Below are positions 50,397 to 60,335 of a DNA stretch of 64,000 nt, one piece after another. Location of the stretch: positions 1 through 64,000 of the forward strand of contig JAKSDO010000153.1 of the NCBI GenBank assembly GCA_022360055.1, given 5' to 3'. The DNA comes from Cytophagales bacterium (GTDB lineage: Bacteria; Bacteroidota; Bacteroidia; Cytophagales; Cyclobacteriaceae). Made by a program: the position numbers and the translations under genes. The notes under the pieces are model-generated. The model did not search any database. It was not told where the DNA came from and saw only the letters and a program-made list of their open reading frames with translations. Positions within the stretch are counted from its first letter, which is position 1, and every line of letters starts with the position of its first letter.

Positions 50397-53093
50397 TTAT
50401 CGACTGGTCCCGGTTATCAAATTTCTTTTTCTCAACTCATCAACACTTTTTTTCCAATCTTCTCCGGAGGTCCACATATAGTATGAAAAATACCATGTGT
50501 TGCCCGGATAAATATACATCCAGGGCTGAAATTCCACGTAATTGTATTTTGAGGCAGGATTAAGAACATGGTTCATATACATATGCATAAATACCGGCTG
50601 GTCGACAGGATATGCTCCGACAAACGAAATCCCGTCATTGGTTTCCTGCCCTGCATTCCAACCTTCGGCCATGTGAAAAACTCTGCCGTAATAGGCTTCT
50701 TTTTTCATCCTGTACTCATTGATGCCACTTTTTTCAGGTATATAGTAAACATCTTCCGGGCCATGTTCCTCACCCAACAACACGATAGGCTGAGGCCCGA
50801 TCATTTTAAGGGTCGGGTTTATAAAATCAATCCTGTATTTTATTTCAATCAATGGCGAATTTCCGTATAGCGTAAATATTTTTTCAATAGTATTGCCGTA
50901 GTATTCAGCGGTCATCTTTACACTTACACATCCTTCAGGAGTCTCAAGAATTTCGGCATCATACACTTTGTGCGTTTCAATGCTGGGCCCACCTAAAAAG
51001 TCTTCAAATCCACCATAGGGATAAAAGCCCCGCACCTTTCTAAATTCCTTTCTGTCATCGAAGGGCACATCGGGCCACAGTTTAAACAGGACATTGTCTT
51101 TTTTGCTCTTTTCATAATACTCGATCACTCTGGCTCCGGCGGTAAGGAGCGTAACCTGAACCTTTTCATTCTCCAATCTATATTCATCGATTCCATCCGT
51201 ATTCAGGTCGATGGGGTATACAATCGGTTTTCCTTCGGCCTTTTCAACCCCCAGTTGTGTGTTTTTTTCAATCCCCAAAGCACCGGTTATAACATTGTAA
51301 TCGCCAGGAGGAAGTTTCAGTTTGAAAAACATTTCTCCGTGCTCATCGGGTGCAATAGTGAGATTCTTTTTCTCTTTACACACAACTTTGTTTTGTTTGT
51401 TTATGTCTTCTACTTTGATGCTTACCGGAAACGAAGACTGATCTGTAAAGTTATGAACCGATACAGGGAAATCCACTTCAGGAGCTTGTCCATAATACAG
51501 TTGATGTGCAACCAGTGCATCGGGCATAACGAGTTTTGTAAGGCTTGTTTTTTGCTTTCCGTTGTAGTTGAAGTTAATAACTATGGGACTTGTTTTTCCC
51601 ATAGCTTCTTTGTTGACTTTGATCGTAAAAGTTAACTCTTTTTTCTCTTTGGCCGGAATAGTAAGCCTGCCGGTTCCTTTCAGGTCAATGTTAAGATTTG
51701 GATTTTTCTCCAGTGAAAAGTCTCCTGAAATTGTATTTTCACCAAAATTTGTAATGATAACGCTCAACTCTTTGCCAACAACCTCAGCCTGGATATCCAG
51801 TTCGGTTTTATAGTAGTTATCAAGATAAACCCTGTCCAGTAACAACATCTGCAGTGCATTCCGATAATTTTCAGGCCCCATCATATTGCCACCATCAACA
51901 ACTGTTACCGCTTTTCGCGATAATATGGCATCAGCCATAGTTTTCCGGTTCAGTTGTTTGCCTTTCTCCAGAAATAATATCATGGAAGTTTCCAAACCGT
52001 TTTTATAAGAACCGGTCAGGCTAACAAATGGTACATTTTCAGCATCAATCTGTTCTTTGTTACCTATACCGGCATAATAACCATCGAAATTGAAAACTCC
52101 TTTTAAGTCGGGGTCGAAAACTTTACGGAAAAAATATCCGTTTCTTGCTTTTACAAATTTTGCATATTCAGGCAAACTTATATTCTGCTCCTGGAGACCA
52201 TCATAACTGTCTAATCCAAAAGCAAAACATCTTGCTCCGGAAATATACGACAATGACGAAGAACCGAATTCTACAAAAAGAGGATTGCCGACTTCATCCA
52301 TCCATTGTTTAAAATCTCCCTTCATAAAAAAATCGTCGTAACCCGCAAAAACCACCCAGCTATTCCCTTCATTAAGCGCTTTTCCGACATAATCAAGCGG
52401 GTGCCCAAAGTCTGTTCCAATAACTCTGTATCCTGAACTCAGCCCCATCCAACCTTTGTGGAAATCGTATTTGGAGACCATGTTTTTTACATTCTTCAGT
52501 TGGGTTTGAAATATTTTGATTTCATCCTTCTTTGAAGAAACAACTGCAAAAATAGCTGTTTCCCCGTTTTTAAGTATAAATGCATCCACCGGGGCATAAT
52601 CGGATGACAAATACTGGCTGCTTGTCATTTTCTTTTTCCATGAATTAACATCGCCTGCCAACGATAGCAGCTTTTTACCTGTTTCAGAATCAGGGCTTGC
52701 ATAAATTAAAACATTTTGACTGCCGGCAACCGGTTCCAGTTCATTAAAAGCCGGGTGTTCAAGTTCTGTATAGTCCGATGCGAGTAATTCCGACAAAAAT
52801 CCTTCTTGCATGGCTAAACCTGCCATTCCAAGCTCTTCGGCAATATCAACTTTGTTTTGCAATACCATCTTCATCACATCGGGTATAACTTTTTTAAACA
52901 ATCCACCGTACCGGTACCCTTTTTCATACTCATCGGTCCAGTCACCGGTGTAGCCGTTAAAATTTCGGAATTCTTTTATAATCCTATCCTTAACTTCAAC
53001 TTTACCGTCGTATTTAAATTGGTCAAGATTTTGAGCAGAAACAGAAAATGGGAATAGTATGGTAAGAACCAACAGCAACAGTTTTAATTTCAT
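50397..53093 (-). CDS. large exported protein of unknown family (PUL 2)
   Basis: 898 residues with a signal peptide (MKLKLLLLVLTILFPFSVSA). I recognise no family. The N-terminal half (about 30-400) is mixed alpha/beta, with segments such as VIGTDFGHPLDYVGKALNEG and FNFDGYYAGIGN. The middle (about 450-620) has two immunoglobulin-like or DUF11-like sandwich repeats (TIPAKEKKELTFTIKVNKEAMGKTSPIVINF, LTIAPDEHGEMFFKLKLPPGDYNV). The C-terminal 270 residues form an aromatic-rich beta domain of mutarotase type (RGFYPYGGFEDFLGGP, FLFNPASKYNYVEFQPWMYIYPGNTWYFSYYMWTSGEDW-like pattern). It is the first enzyme-like gene after susD2, beyond a terminator hairpin. A new glycan-active enzyme or binding protein is the best inference. 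Confidence 0.6.
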   Translation of the reverse strand: MKLKLLLLVLTILFPFSVSAQNLDQFKYDGKVEVKDRIIKEFRNFNGYTGDWTDEYEKGYRYGGLFKKVIPDVMKMVLQNKVDIAEELGMAGLAMQEGFLSELLASDYTELEHPAFNELEPVAGSQNVLIYASPDSETGKKLLSLAGDVNSWKKKMTSSQYLSSDYAPVDAFILKNGETAIFAVVSSKKDEIKIFQTQLKNVKNMVSKYDFHKGWMGLSSGYRVIGTDFGHPLDYVGKALNEGNSWVVFAGYDDFFMKGDFKQWMDEVGNPLFVEFGSSSLSYISGARCFAFGLDSYDGLQEQNISLPEYAKFVKARNGYFFRKVFDPDLKGVFNFDGYYAGIGNKEQIDAENVPFVSLTGSYKNGLETSMILFLEKGKQLNRKTMADAILSRKAVTVVDGGNMMGPENYRNALQMLLLDRVYLDNYYKTELDIQAEVVGKELSVIITNFGENTISGDFSLEKNPNLNIDLKGTGRLTIPAKEKKELTFTIKVNKEAMGKTSPIVINFNYNGKQKTSLTKLVMPDALVAHQLYYGQAPEVDFPVSVHNFTDQSSFPVSIKVEDINKQNKVVCKEKKNLTIAPDEHGEMFFKLKLPPGDYNVITGALGIEKNTQLGVEKAEGKPIVYPIDLNTDGIDEYRLENEKVQVTLLTAGARVIEYYEKSKKDNVLFKLWPDVPFDDRKEFRKVRGFYPYGGFEDFLGGPSIETHKVYDAEILETPEGCVSVKMTAEYYGNTIEKIFTLYGNSPLIEIKYRIDFINPTLKMIGPQPIVLLGEEHGPEDVYYIPEKSGINEYRMKKEAYYGRVFHMAEGWNAGQETNDGISFVGAYPVDQPVFMHMYMNHVLNPASKYNYVEFQPWMYIYPGNTWYFSYYMWTSGEDWKKSVDELRKRNLITGTSR

Positions 53094-53273
53094 TTTTTAG
53101 CGTTTAAGTTTATAGTAACGAAAGCTCGCAAAGTTCATTGATGAGATCAGAATATTGAACAGGTCAGGTTCCGATGAGAAACCAGATTCTCTGACAGCAG
53201 CGCCACAACCTCTTTGTGATGAACTAATATAAATCTTTTTTCAGCAGCTGCCTTAACTTCAGGAGTTATAAGC

Positions 53274-53334
53274 AAAAAAGAAAAGGTTCTCCATGAACAT
53301 AATAGAATATACACCGGGAACCTTTTCTTTTTTT
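53274..53334. terminator. strong hairpin terminator downstream of susD (PUL 2)
   Basis: AAAAAAGAAAAGGTTC (53274-53289) pairs with GAACCTTTTCTTTTTT (53318-53333) over 16 bases. U-rich ends occur in both directions, so it can terminate either strand. Its place between susD and the enzyme genes parallels the hairpin at 12253 in PUL 1. Confidence 0.78.
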
Positions 53335-53367
53335 ATTGCATGATTCCTACAGCAGAATTAAATTATT

Positions 53368-55005
53368 CTACCACCCTTTAGACGAATTGTCAAGTTCGGT
53401 GTTATTGGTAACGGCACTGTTCGGATATGGCAGATCGAAGAACTTCGGATCCCATGTCCAACCGCAAACCTCAGCCCAACGTTGCAATTTGCCCCATCGC
53501 TTAAGGTTAAAGTATCTTACCGCATCATCACCGAATGTTTCAACTCTGGATTCGTACTCAATAGCAACCATAGCTTCTTCCAAACTGGTAACTTTGTATG
53601 CAGGTAACACATCGGTATCGGCGACTCCATCCGGAACGTATTTGGCTTTGTTTGCCAAAGCATAATTTCTGGCTCGGCTTCTCACTTTTTCCAAATACAT
53701 CTCACAATTTGTCCAATCCGATTTATAGGCGTAAGCTTCTGCCAACTGCAAGTAAACAGTCGAAAGCTTTTTGTAACGGATATCAGCATGCCACACATAA
53801 TCGGTACTGTTTCCGTAGTATATACATCTGTTCTGGATGTCATATCCACCTTCCCCGATCGTGTTGGCTCTCATTGTAAAATCCCAGTTAACCAAGAGAC
53901 CGTTGGGATAGGTTTCAATTTCATCCAGAGGAGTAAAAAAAGCCACGTCGAAACGAGGATCTCTCCATTTGTATTCATTATCTGGAGTAGCATCGTAAAT
54001 GGGGGACTCATTAATACTTGTGCCGTCTATCATTGTATAGGAATCGAGCAGGTCTTTCGATGGATAAATGTATGCTCCTGTGTAGGAAGAACCTCTGATA
54101 ATATCTCCCAGGCCTTCGCCTGCGCTTCTTGAAGTACCCGTATAAAAATTTCTATAGCTTCCCGCACCGGGTCCAAAACTTGCTACAAAAAGGAGTTCCG
54201 AATTGTTTTCATTATCCGTTCTGTTTACATAGTTGGGATCTTCCTGCAGTGCATACCCGGCTTCCTCTTTTAAATCTTCAAATGCATTACCCGCAGCTAT
54301 TGCAGCATCATAATCGCCTTTATAAAGATAAACATCGATAAGGTAGGCATATACCGCTCCCAGTGTAAGCCTTCCGGTAAATGATGCAGGCCATTTCACA
54401 ACACCTAAGTTATCCCGTGCAAATTCCAAGTCGGGAAGTATTACTTCATCAATAACTTCTTCCTTGGCAGTAGGAGGAATATTTGTTTCCTCCTTATTTG
54501 TAACATCTTCCGGAATCTCAGTTCTTACTGGCACATCGCCGTAATATTGGATAAGCCGGAAGTACCACCAGGCTCTGAGAAAACGCATTTCTGCCAAATA
54601 TTTGTTTTTGGCTTCGGTTGAAATTTGCTCCTCGGTCATGGCTGACACACCTTGAATATTTATATTACACCGTCCGATACCGGTATAGGCGCGAGAGTAG
54701 TTTCCGTTTACAACAGGATTGTCGTTAACATCGAAAGCCGCAAGCTGGTAATCCTGATATTCACCAAATCCCCAGGTACCGTAGTTATCAGTCATACCTA
54801 ACTCAAGTTGAAGAAGCGCCCAGTGATAGTTATTGTATCTAAGATAATTATAACAGGCTATTGCAGCCTGACTTGCATGATCTTCGTTTAAGAAGAATGT
54901 TTGATCATTAAGCGAACCATACGGATCTCTATCCAGAAATTCCTCGGCACAACTGGTTAGCAAAGATATAATAGATACTATAGTTATTTTTAATAAACGT
55001 TTCAT
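53368..55005 (-). CDS. SusD/RagB-family surface glycan-binding lipoprotein (PUL 2)
   Basis: 545 residues with a lipobox at LLTSC and a classical SusD opening (EEFLDRDPYGSLNDQTFFLNEDHASQAAIACYNYL). TPR-like helices include YLAEMRFLRAWWYFRLIQYYGDVPV, and the C-terminal RagB motifs include LAEAYAYKSDWTNCEMYLEKVRSRA and YESRVETFGDDAVRYFNLKRWG. It would bind the PUL 2 glycan at the surface and lid the SusC barrel encoded 13 bases upstream. Unlike many SusD genes it is followed by a strong terminator, so the downstream enzymes may need read-through or their own promoter. Confidence 0.95.
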   Translation of the reverse strand: MKRLLKITIVSIISLLTSCAEEFLDRDPYGSLNDQTFFLNEDHASQAAIACYNYLRYNNYHWALLQLELGMTDNYGTWGFGEYQDYQLAAFDVNDNPVVNGNYSRAYTGIGRCNINIQGVSAMTEEQISTEAKNKYLAEMRFLRAWWYFRLIQYYGDVPVRTEIPEDVTNKEETNIPPTAKEEVIDEVILPDLEFARDNLGVVKWPASFTGRLTLGAVYAYLIDVYLYKGDYDAAIAAGNAFEDLKEEAGYALQEDPNYVNRTDNENNSELLFVASFGPGAGSYRNFYTGTSRSAGEGLGDIIRGSSYTGAYIYPSKDLLDSYTMIDGTSINESPIYDATPDNEYKWRDPRFDVAFFTPLDEIETYPNGLLVNWDFTMRANTIGEGGYDIQNRCIYYGNSTDYVWHADIRYKKLSTVYLQLAEAYAYKSDWTNCEMYLEKVRSRARNYALANKAKYVPDGVADTDVLPAYKVTSLEEAMVAIEYESRVETFGDDAVRYFNLKRWGKLQRWAEVCGWTWDPKFFDLPYPNSAVTNNTELDNSSKGW

Positions 55006-55018
55006 CTTCTGCTAAATT

Positions 55019-58000
55019 TTAAAAGTTAAGATTTAATCCAATCATATATATCTTAGGATTTGGGAAGCCGTCGCCCCACACCAGGTAAGTACCTCTTCCC
55101 TCACTATAATTATTTTCCGGGTCTATTCCCAGGAATTCATCCGAGGTTATGGTAATAAGGTTTTCTCCTGTAAAAAATAACCTTGCACTGACTTTGTCTT
55201 TAAAGTTGTATGTATAACCTATAGAGATCGTTCTCATACGGGCAAAACCGTTTTTAATAAATAATGCATCGTAAGATCCCTGATATACATTGGTCCAATA
55301 AAGTGAAGGGTACATGCCTTCTTCGTAAGGCTGGCCAAATTGCCATCTGTTATTGTACCTGTCGACAGGCATATTTCTGCCAGGAGGGTACATGGAGCAT
55401 AGTTGCTGTGCCTGGTGTTGGTCTCTTCCGAGAATAGCCATCCAAACCATCATGAAATCGAAATTCTTCCAATCAGCAGTAATGGTTGAACCAAGGTTCC
55501 ATTTAGGAATGGAGTTTCCAAGTACTGTCATGTCATCAGCATCAATTTTTCCGTCCTCGTTAATATCAACATATTTATGAAGTCCCAGTCTTTTATTAGG
55601 TTGGGCAGGTGCTTCATCGAGTTCGGTCTGGGTAGTAAATAGTCCGTCGGTTATATATCCGTAAAATGAGTTTAATGACTCTCCGACTTTATTTATGGTT
55701 TGGCCATTCCAGGGTAAACTTCCAAGTTCCTGCTCAATTCCCTCACTAAGTTCCATTATTTCGTTTTTCACATGAGAAGCATTGAAACCAACACTGAAGT
55801 TTAAGTCTCCAACATTATCTTTATAAGTAATCTCAAAATCGGCGCCCGAGTTTTTTACTTTTGCAAAGTTAATAGTGGGTGCACCAAGGCCGACATTCTT
55901 TGGTATAACCATCCCGCGAAGAATGCCATCGGTTACTTTATTAAAATAATCGGCGTTAATGGCTAATCTCCCGTCAAACAGCCCTATATCTATACCTATA
56001 TTGGCAATTGTGGTCGTTTCCCACTCCAACCTTTCGTTAGCTAAACCGTCCTGAACGTATCCGGCATGCAGCTTCTGGTTGTTATTTGGTCCGAAAACAA
56101 CATTCTTCTGATTGATAGCGACCGATGTAGGATAGTACGAACCAACCGATTGGTTCCCCAGTTGCCCCCATGATGCACGAAGTTTTAAGTTGGCAATATT
56201 ATCTACACCAAAGAATCCTTCTTCATGAATCTTCCAGGCACCCGAAATAGAAGGGAAAACGCCCCAACGATTATCTTCCGTAAAACGAGAAGAACCATCG
56301 ACTCTTAAGTTAAAGTTGATCAGGTATTTACTTTTGTAATCATAACTCAAACGCCCAAAATAAGAAGCAATAGCGAGTTCCGATTTAGAACCCGTAATAT
56401 CAGACTCTTCTCTGTTTGTCCCTCCGCTAAGTACTTGCATGTTTTCCGCATCAGAAGCAAAATCTTTTACAAGCCCGTGCATATCGTTATCTGTCGTATA
56501 AAGCTGACGCGAGTGAGCAACCATACCACTCATATTATGATTCCCTAGGGTTTTAGCATAACTTAATATGAATTCTGTCATCCACATATTGTTGAAATCT
56601 CTGTATTCCTGGTATTGATTTCTGTCTCTTTGAGCTCCACCAATATTATATTTAGGCTGATAGTTTTTGTAATTCTCGTAAGTTAAATCGTAAGCCGCAT
56701 TGAATTTTAATTTCAAGTTTTCGATAAATTCAACTTCGGCATAAAAATTATCGAGAAAACGAAGCCATGTGGTGTTGATGTTGTTTACTTCGTATCCTAT
56801 AAGAGGATTTCCTTTTTGTCCGACAGCCAGGCCTAAAGCATTTGGTCCGGCCAAAGTACCATCGTCGTTACGAACTTCATCCCAATATGGACCGGTCATA
56901 GTTAACGAAGCCTGTTGTCCGTTTCCTGCACCTTCCTGTACTTGTTGAGAAACGTGAAGGTTATTTCCAATTCTTAACCATTTTGTCACATTTGCATCAA
57001 GATTTGCTCTGGCAGAAATTTTGTCGTATCCCGATTCAGGTCCGATACCATCCTGATTGAGATATTCTCCGGAGATGTAGTATTTAGCTTTCTGAGAACC
57101 ACCGCTAGTACTGATGCTAAGGTTGGTAACAGGCGCCGATGAGAAGGCCTTCTCAACCCAGTCAACATGTCCTAAATCTTCATAAGTAGCGGTTTCAAGT
57201 GGAGAAACTATGTCATTTCCTGTTGAAAATTCCTGATTTGATATGCCCTCTTTTGCAGCATCCAGAAATTGTTCGGGGCTGAGCATGTCGATTTTCCTTG
57301 TAGGAGATTGTGTTCCTGTGAAGAAGTTAACATTAATTTTGCCAACACCTTCACGACCAGCTTTTGTTGTAATTATAATGACACCGTTTGCAGCGCGCGA
57401 ACCGTAAATTGCAGCCGAAGCAGCATCTTTAAGCAGATTTACACTCTCGATATCGTTTGGATTAAGTGTTTCTATGCCTCCCTGAACAGGTACGCCGTCA
57501 ATAATGATAAGCGGACTATTGCTGACACCAGAGCCAAAAGAACCGATACCTCTAACATTGAAAGAACTACCGGAACCCGGACGTCCTGATTTGGTAATGT
57601 TTATACCCGATAGTTTACCTTGCAGGATAGATGCTACCGAAGTATTTGATGTTACGGTAAGAGCTTCGCCGGACACCACAGAAACCGCACCAGTAAGATC
57701 AGCCTTTCTTTTAGTAGCATAACCAACAACAACAATTTCATCAAGGGACGTAATGTCTGGTACTAAAGCAATATCAACCACTGATTGAATACCAACAGCA
57801 ACCTCCTCTGCAACATAGCCCACATAACTAAAAACCAACGTCGCATTTTCATCCGGTACCTCGACCACATAATTGCCTTCCACATCCGTTATGGTTCCTT
57901 GTCCGGTGCCTTTTATCATTACATTTACACCGGGCAGGCCTCCCTGATCTTCCGCACTTGTTACTTTGCCTGTAATTGTTTTGCCCTGAATAATTACTTC

Positions 58001-58387
58001 AATGCTTTTTTTGTCTCTGACATCCCTTGTGTTCACATTGATGTAATTGTTGACTTGTGTGAATTTAAGGTTGGCTTCTTTTGACAAGGTCATCAGCGCA
58101 TCGGCTACAGTAATAGCCCGCTTTTGAATATCAATATTTGTAACATTCGCAAAATCATTCTTGTCATAAGCAAAAACGAAATCGGTCTTGGATTCGATTT
58201 CTTTGAAAAATTTAAAAACGTCTCCATCCTGGATGCTCAGGTCTATATAAACATCTCTAATACTTTTTGCCTTTTGTGCCAATCCCGATTTGGCAAAAAT
58301 AGTGCTTAAGAAAATGCACTGTAAAGCAACCCCGTAAATTGTTAGTTTTGTAGACAAAATAAATAGTCTTAGTACATAAATTTTCAT
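55019..58387 (-). CDS. SusC/RagA TonB-dependent receptor with STN domain (PUL 2)
   Basis: 1122-residue outer-membrane importer. In order: signal peptide (about 1-38), STN domain (about 45-120, DVYIDLSIQDGDVFKFFKEIE...VADALMTLSKEANLKF), carboxypeptidase-D-like domain (about 134-205, GVNVMIKGTGQGTITDVEGNY), plug with LKDAASAAIYGSRAANGVIIITTK-type motif, and barrel ending in a final strand (YMIGLNLNF). The STN domain again matches the FecR/sigma pair upstream. Sequence and barrel loops differ strongly from the PUL 1 receptor, consistent with another substrate. Confidence 0.95.
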   Translation of the reverse strand: MKIYVLRLFILSTKLTIYGVALQCIFLSTIFAKSGLAQKAKSIRDVYIDLSIQDGDVFKFFKEIESKTDFVFAYDKNDFANVTNIDIQKRAITVADALMTLSKEANLKFTQVNNYINVNTRDVRDKKSIEVIIQGKTITGKVTSAEDQGGLPGVNVMIKGTGQGTITDVEGNYVVEVPDENATLVFSYVGYVAEEVAVGIQSVVDIALVPDITSLDEIVVVGYATKRKADLTGAVSVVSGEALTVTSNTSVASILQGKLSGINITKSGRPGSGSSFNVRGIGSFGSGVSNSPLIIIDGVPVQGGIETLNPNDIESVNLLKDAASAAIYGSRAANGVIIITTKAGREGVGKINVNFFTGTQSPTRKIDMLSPEQFLDAAKEGISNQEFSTGNDIVSPLETATYEDLGHVDWVEKAFSSAPVTNLSISTSGGSQKAKYYISGEYLNQDGIGPESGYDKISARANLDANVTKWLRIGNNLHVSQQVQEGAGNGQQASLTMTGPYWDEVRNDDGTLAGPNALGLAVGQKGNPLIGYEVNNINTTWLRFLDNFYAEVEFIENLKLKFNAAYDLTYENYKNYQPKYNIGGAQRDRNQYQEYRDFNNMWMTEFILSYAKTLGNHNMSGMVAHSRQLYTTDNDMHGLVKDFASDAENMQVLSGGTNREESDITGSKSELAIASYFGRLSYDYKSKYLINFNLRVDGSSRFTEDNRWGVFPSISGAWKIHEEGFFGVDNIANLKLRASWGQLGNQSVGSYYPTSVAINQKNVVFGPNNNQKLHAGYVQDGLANERLEWETTTIANIGIDIGLFDGRLAINADYFNKVTDGILRGMVIPKNVGLGAPTINFAKVKNSGADFEITYKDNVGDLNFSVGFNASHVKNEIMELSEGIEQELGSLPWNGQTINKVGESLNSFYGYITDGLFTTQTELDEAPAQPNKRLGLHKYVDINEDGKIDADDMTVLGNSIPKWNLGSTITADWKNFDFMMVWMAILGRDQHQAQQLCSMYPPGRNMPVDRYNNRWQFGQPYEEGMYPSLYWTNVYQGSYDALFIKNGFARMRTISIGYTYNFKDKVSARLFFTGENLITITSDEFLGIDPENNYSEGRGTYLVWGDGFPNPKIYMIGLNLNF

Positions 58388-58478
58388 AATTTTGTTCTGT
58401 TTTATTTAACGTATAATTAATTGAAAGAAGAAGTCATTGAAAATCTCCACAATATTCAATGAGTATTCTTTCAGTTTT

Positions 58479-58509
58479 GAATGGTCCTATTTCTAAAATG
58501 GGGCCATTC
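58479..58509. other. hairpin in the fecR-susC gap (PUL 2)
   Basis: GAATGGTCCTATTT pairs with AAATGGGGCCATTC (two G-T pairs) around a short loop, in the 152-base gap between the FecR stop and the SusC start. Position and orientation mirror the hairpin at 17313-17344 of PUL 1. Confidence 0.5.
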
Positions 58510-58539
58510 TTGTTTTCATGGCATCCTACATATTTTCAT

Positions 58540-59565
58540 TTATTTGAATTTTATAATCACCCTATTTTGATCTAATGTGTAATCAAATTCCTTTGAAAAG
58601 CTCATGCTTCTGAGGATTGTGCTCAGGTATTCATTCTTAAACTTTCCGGAATATGCCCATTCTTTATCGGTATAATTCCGGACCTCGAACCGAACGCCAT
58701 ACCACCTACTCAATTTTGAAATGATTTCTTCAAAATTCGCATCCTTGAAATATAAAATGCCATCTTTCCAGCCAAATTCTTTTATGGGATCAATTTCATT
58801 TTTTGTAAAGTTTCCGGTCTTTTTATGCATGGCAATCCCTTCTCCCGGATGGAGCAATATTCTTTCTTCAGCATCATTTTTCAAGGCAACCAGAACTTTT
58901 CCCGATTTCAAAGCCACCTTGTATTCATCTTCGTCTTTAAAGCAATTTACGTTGAACGAAGTCCCCAAAACATTTACATCCATGTGGTCCGTTTTTACAA
59001 TAAAAGGCTTTAAACTGTCTTTTTTTACTTGAAAAAAAGCTTCTCCCTGCAGCTCGACAATTCTGCTCGATCCTTCAAATCTTTCGGGGAAATGAATTGA
59101 AGACTCGGCATTTAACCAAACAATGCTCTCGTCCGGCAGAGTTATTCTCATTTTTTGTCCTTGGGGAGTGGTTCTTTTATGGTGGGCGACGGACATTACC
59201 TCATGTTGCTCTTTCCTGTTTATCGAATGCCTCACACTAAAAGTCGCGGCAAGGATTACGACGATTGCCGCTGCTACGGCAAAAGAAATTTTGCGCAACC
59301 TATAAGGTTTTTGTAGTGACCGATCAATTTCAACAGGCGCCTGACCCGCGTTATCAAACGAGTCCACAATCCTTTTAAAAACCAGATCAGAATTTTTCAC
59401 ATCAAATCGGAAATTTGTCTTTGACCAAATCGCCTGATAATCCTTATATCGCTGTAAATGTTCTTCCGATTGATCAATCCAATCTTTGATTTCCATATCC
59501 TCCGCAGAGGTCGTTTTACCGAGTAACTGTTTGGCAATGAGACTAGCGTATTTGGTATCAATCAT
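58540..59565 (-). CDS. FecR-family anti-sigma / sigma-regulator (PUL 2)
   Basis: 341-residue single-pass protein. The cytoplasmic N-terminus contains the sigma-binding helices (LIAKQLLGKTTSAEDMEIKDWI). A membrane helix lies at about residues 89-108 (RKISFAVAAAIVVILAATFSV), followed by the periplasmic FecR domain (TLPDESIVWLNAESSIHFPERF...LQGEAFFQVKKD) and the C-terminal DUF4974 domain (RWYGVRFEVRNYTDKEWAYSGKFKNEYLSTILRSM). It should couple the STN domain of the adjacent SusC to the sigma factor encoded 134 bases upstream. That is the normal gene order which PUL 1 has lost through an insertion. Confidence 0.93.
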   Translation of the reverse strand: MIDTKYASLIAKQLLGKTTSAEDMEIKDWIDQSEEHLQRYKDYQAIWSKTNFRFDVKNSDLVFKRIVDSFDNAGQAPVEIDRSLQKPYRLRKISFAVAAAIVVILAATFSVRHSINRKEQHEVMSVAHHKRTTPQGQKMRITLPDESIVWLNAESSIHFPERFEGSSRIVELQGEAFFQVKKDSLKPFIVKTDHMDVNVLGTSFNVNCFKDEDEYKVALKSGKVLVALKNDAEERILLHPGEGIAMHKKTGNFTKNEIDPIKEFGWKDGILYFKDANFEEIISKLSRWYGVRFEVRNYTDKEWAYSGKFKNEYLSTILRSMSFSKEFDYTLDQNRVIIKFK

Positions 59566-59699
59566 TTCAAAACATTATTTATGAATACAACTGCGGGAAA
59601 ACAAAATTCCCTTACACGAGGATGAAAAAAAATGGTTTTTTTTTTGAATACCGGAAAAGAAAGCGATCGATGAAAGAAAATTATCGCATAAACAGATCA

Positions 59700-60335
59700 C
59701 TAAAAATATATGCCCAGAAGTATACCGGATAAATTGGTACGGGATTTTATGTACTGCTTCAAATCCATCTCTTCGATATATGGCAAAAGTGTCTTTCTTA
59801 ATTTTATTAAAGCTCTGCCCAATTGAACTTCAACGGTTTTGGGAGAGATTTCAAGCAATTCCGCTACCTCCTTATATTTTAGTCCGTCGATCCTGATCAT
59901 GATAAATATCGTCTTACACCGGGGAGGTAATGCTTCAATAGCCGAAAATATTCTTTCTTTCAGCTCTTTGTTGCACAAATCAAACTCCGGATCATTCATA
60001 GCAGGGATCAACATGCTCTCTTCGGAATCATGTATCCTTAGGTGCATCAGCCTGTTACTTTGCAAATAGCTGAAACATTTATTTTTAACAGATGAGAATA
60101 AATAAGCCTCCAGCTTGGCAATTTCCGGCAGTCGAATTCTGTTGTTCCAAATTCCAACAAATACCGCTGAAACAACCTCTTCGGAAGCCTGATTGGATTT
60201 CAAATAGTAATGCGCGAGATTGAACATTTGCGGATAGAAATGGTCGAAAAAATTCTTGAATGCGAGTTGATCATCATCAATGGCTATTTTTTTGATTATC
60301 TCCTTCAGCTCTATATCTCCAGTTCCGGATGTCAT
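59700..60335 (-). CDS. ECF RNA polymerase sigma factor (PUL 2)
   Basis: 211-residue sigma-70 ECF factor with region 2 (about 25-90, AFKNFFDHFYPQMFNLAHYYLKS...AVFVGIWNNR) and region 4 (about 130-185, ALPPRCKTIFIMIRIDGLKYKEVAELLEISPKTVEVQLGRALIKLR). It is released by the FecR neighbour to activate PUL 2, and it lies at the upstream end of the locus and of the AT-rich segment. Confidence 0.92.
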   Translation of the reverse strand: MTSGTGDIELKEIIKKIAIDDDQLAFKNFFDHFYPQMFNLAHYYLKSNQASEEVVSAVFVGIWNNRIRLPEIAKLEAYLFSSVKNKCFSYLQSNRLMHLRIHDSEESMLIPAMNDPEFDLCNKELKERIFSAIEALPPRCKTIFIMIRIDGLKYKEVAELLEISPKTVEVQLGRALIKLRKTLLPYIEEMDLKQYIKSRTNLSGILLGIYF

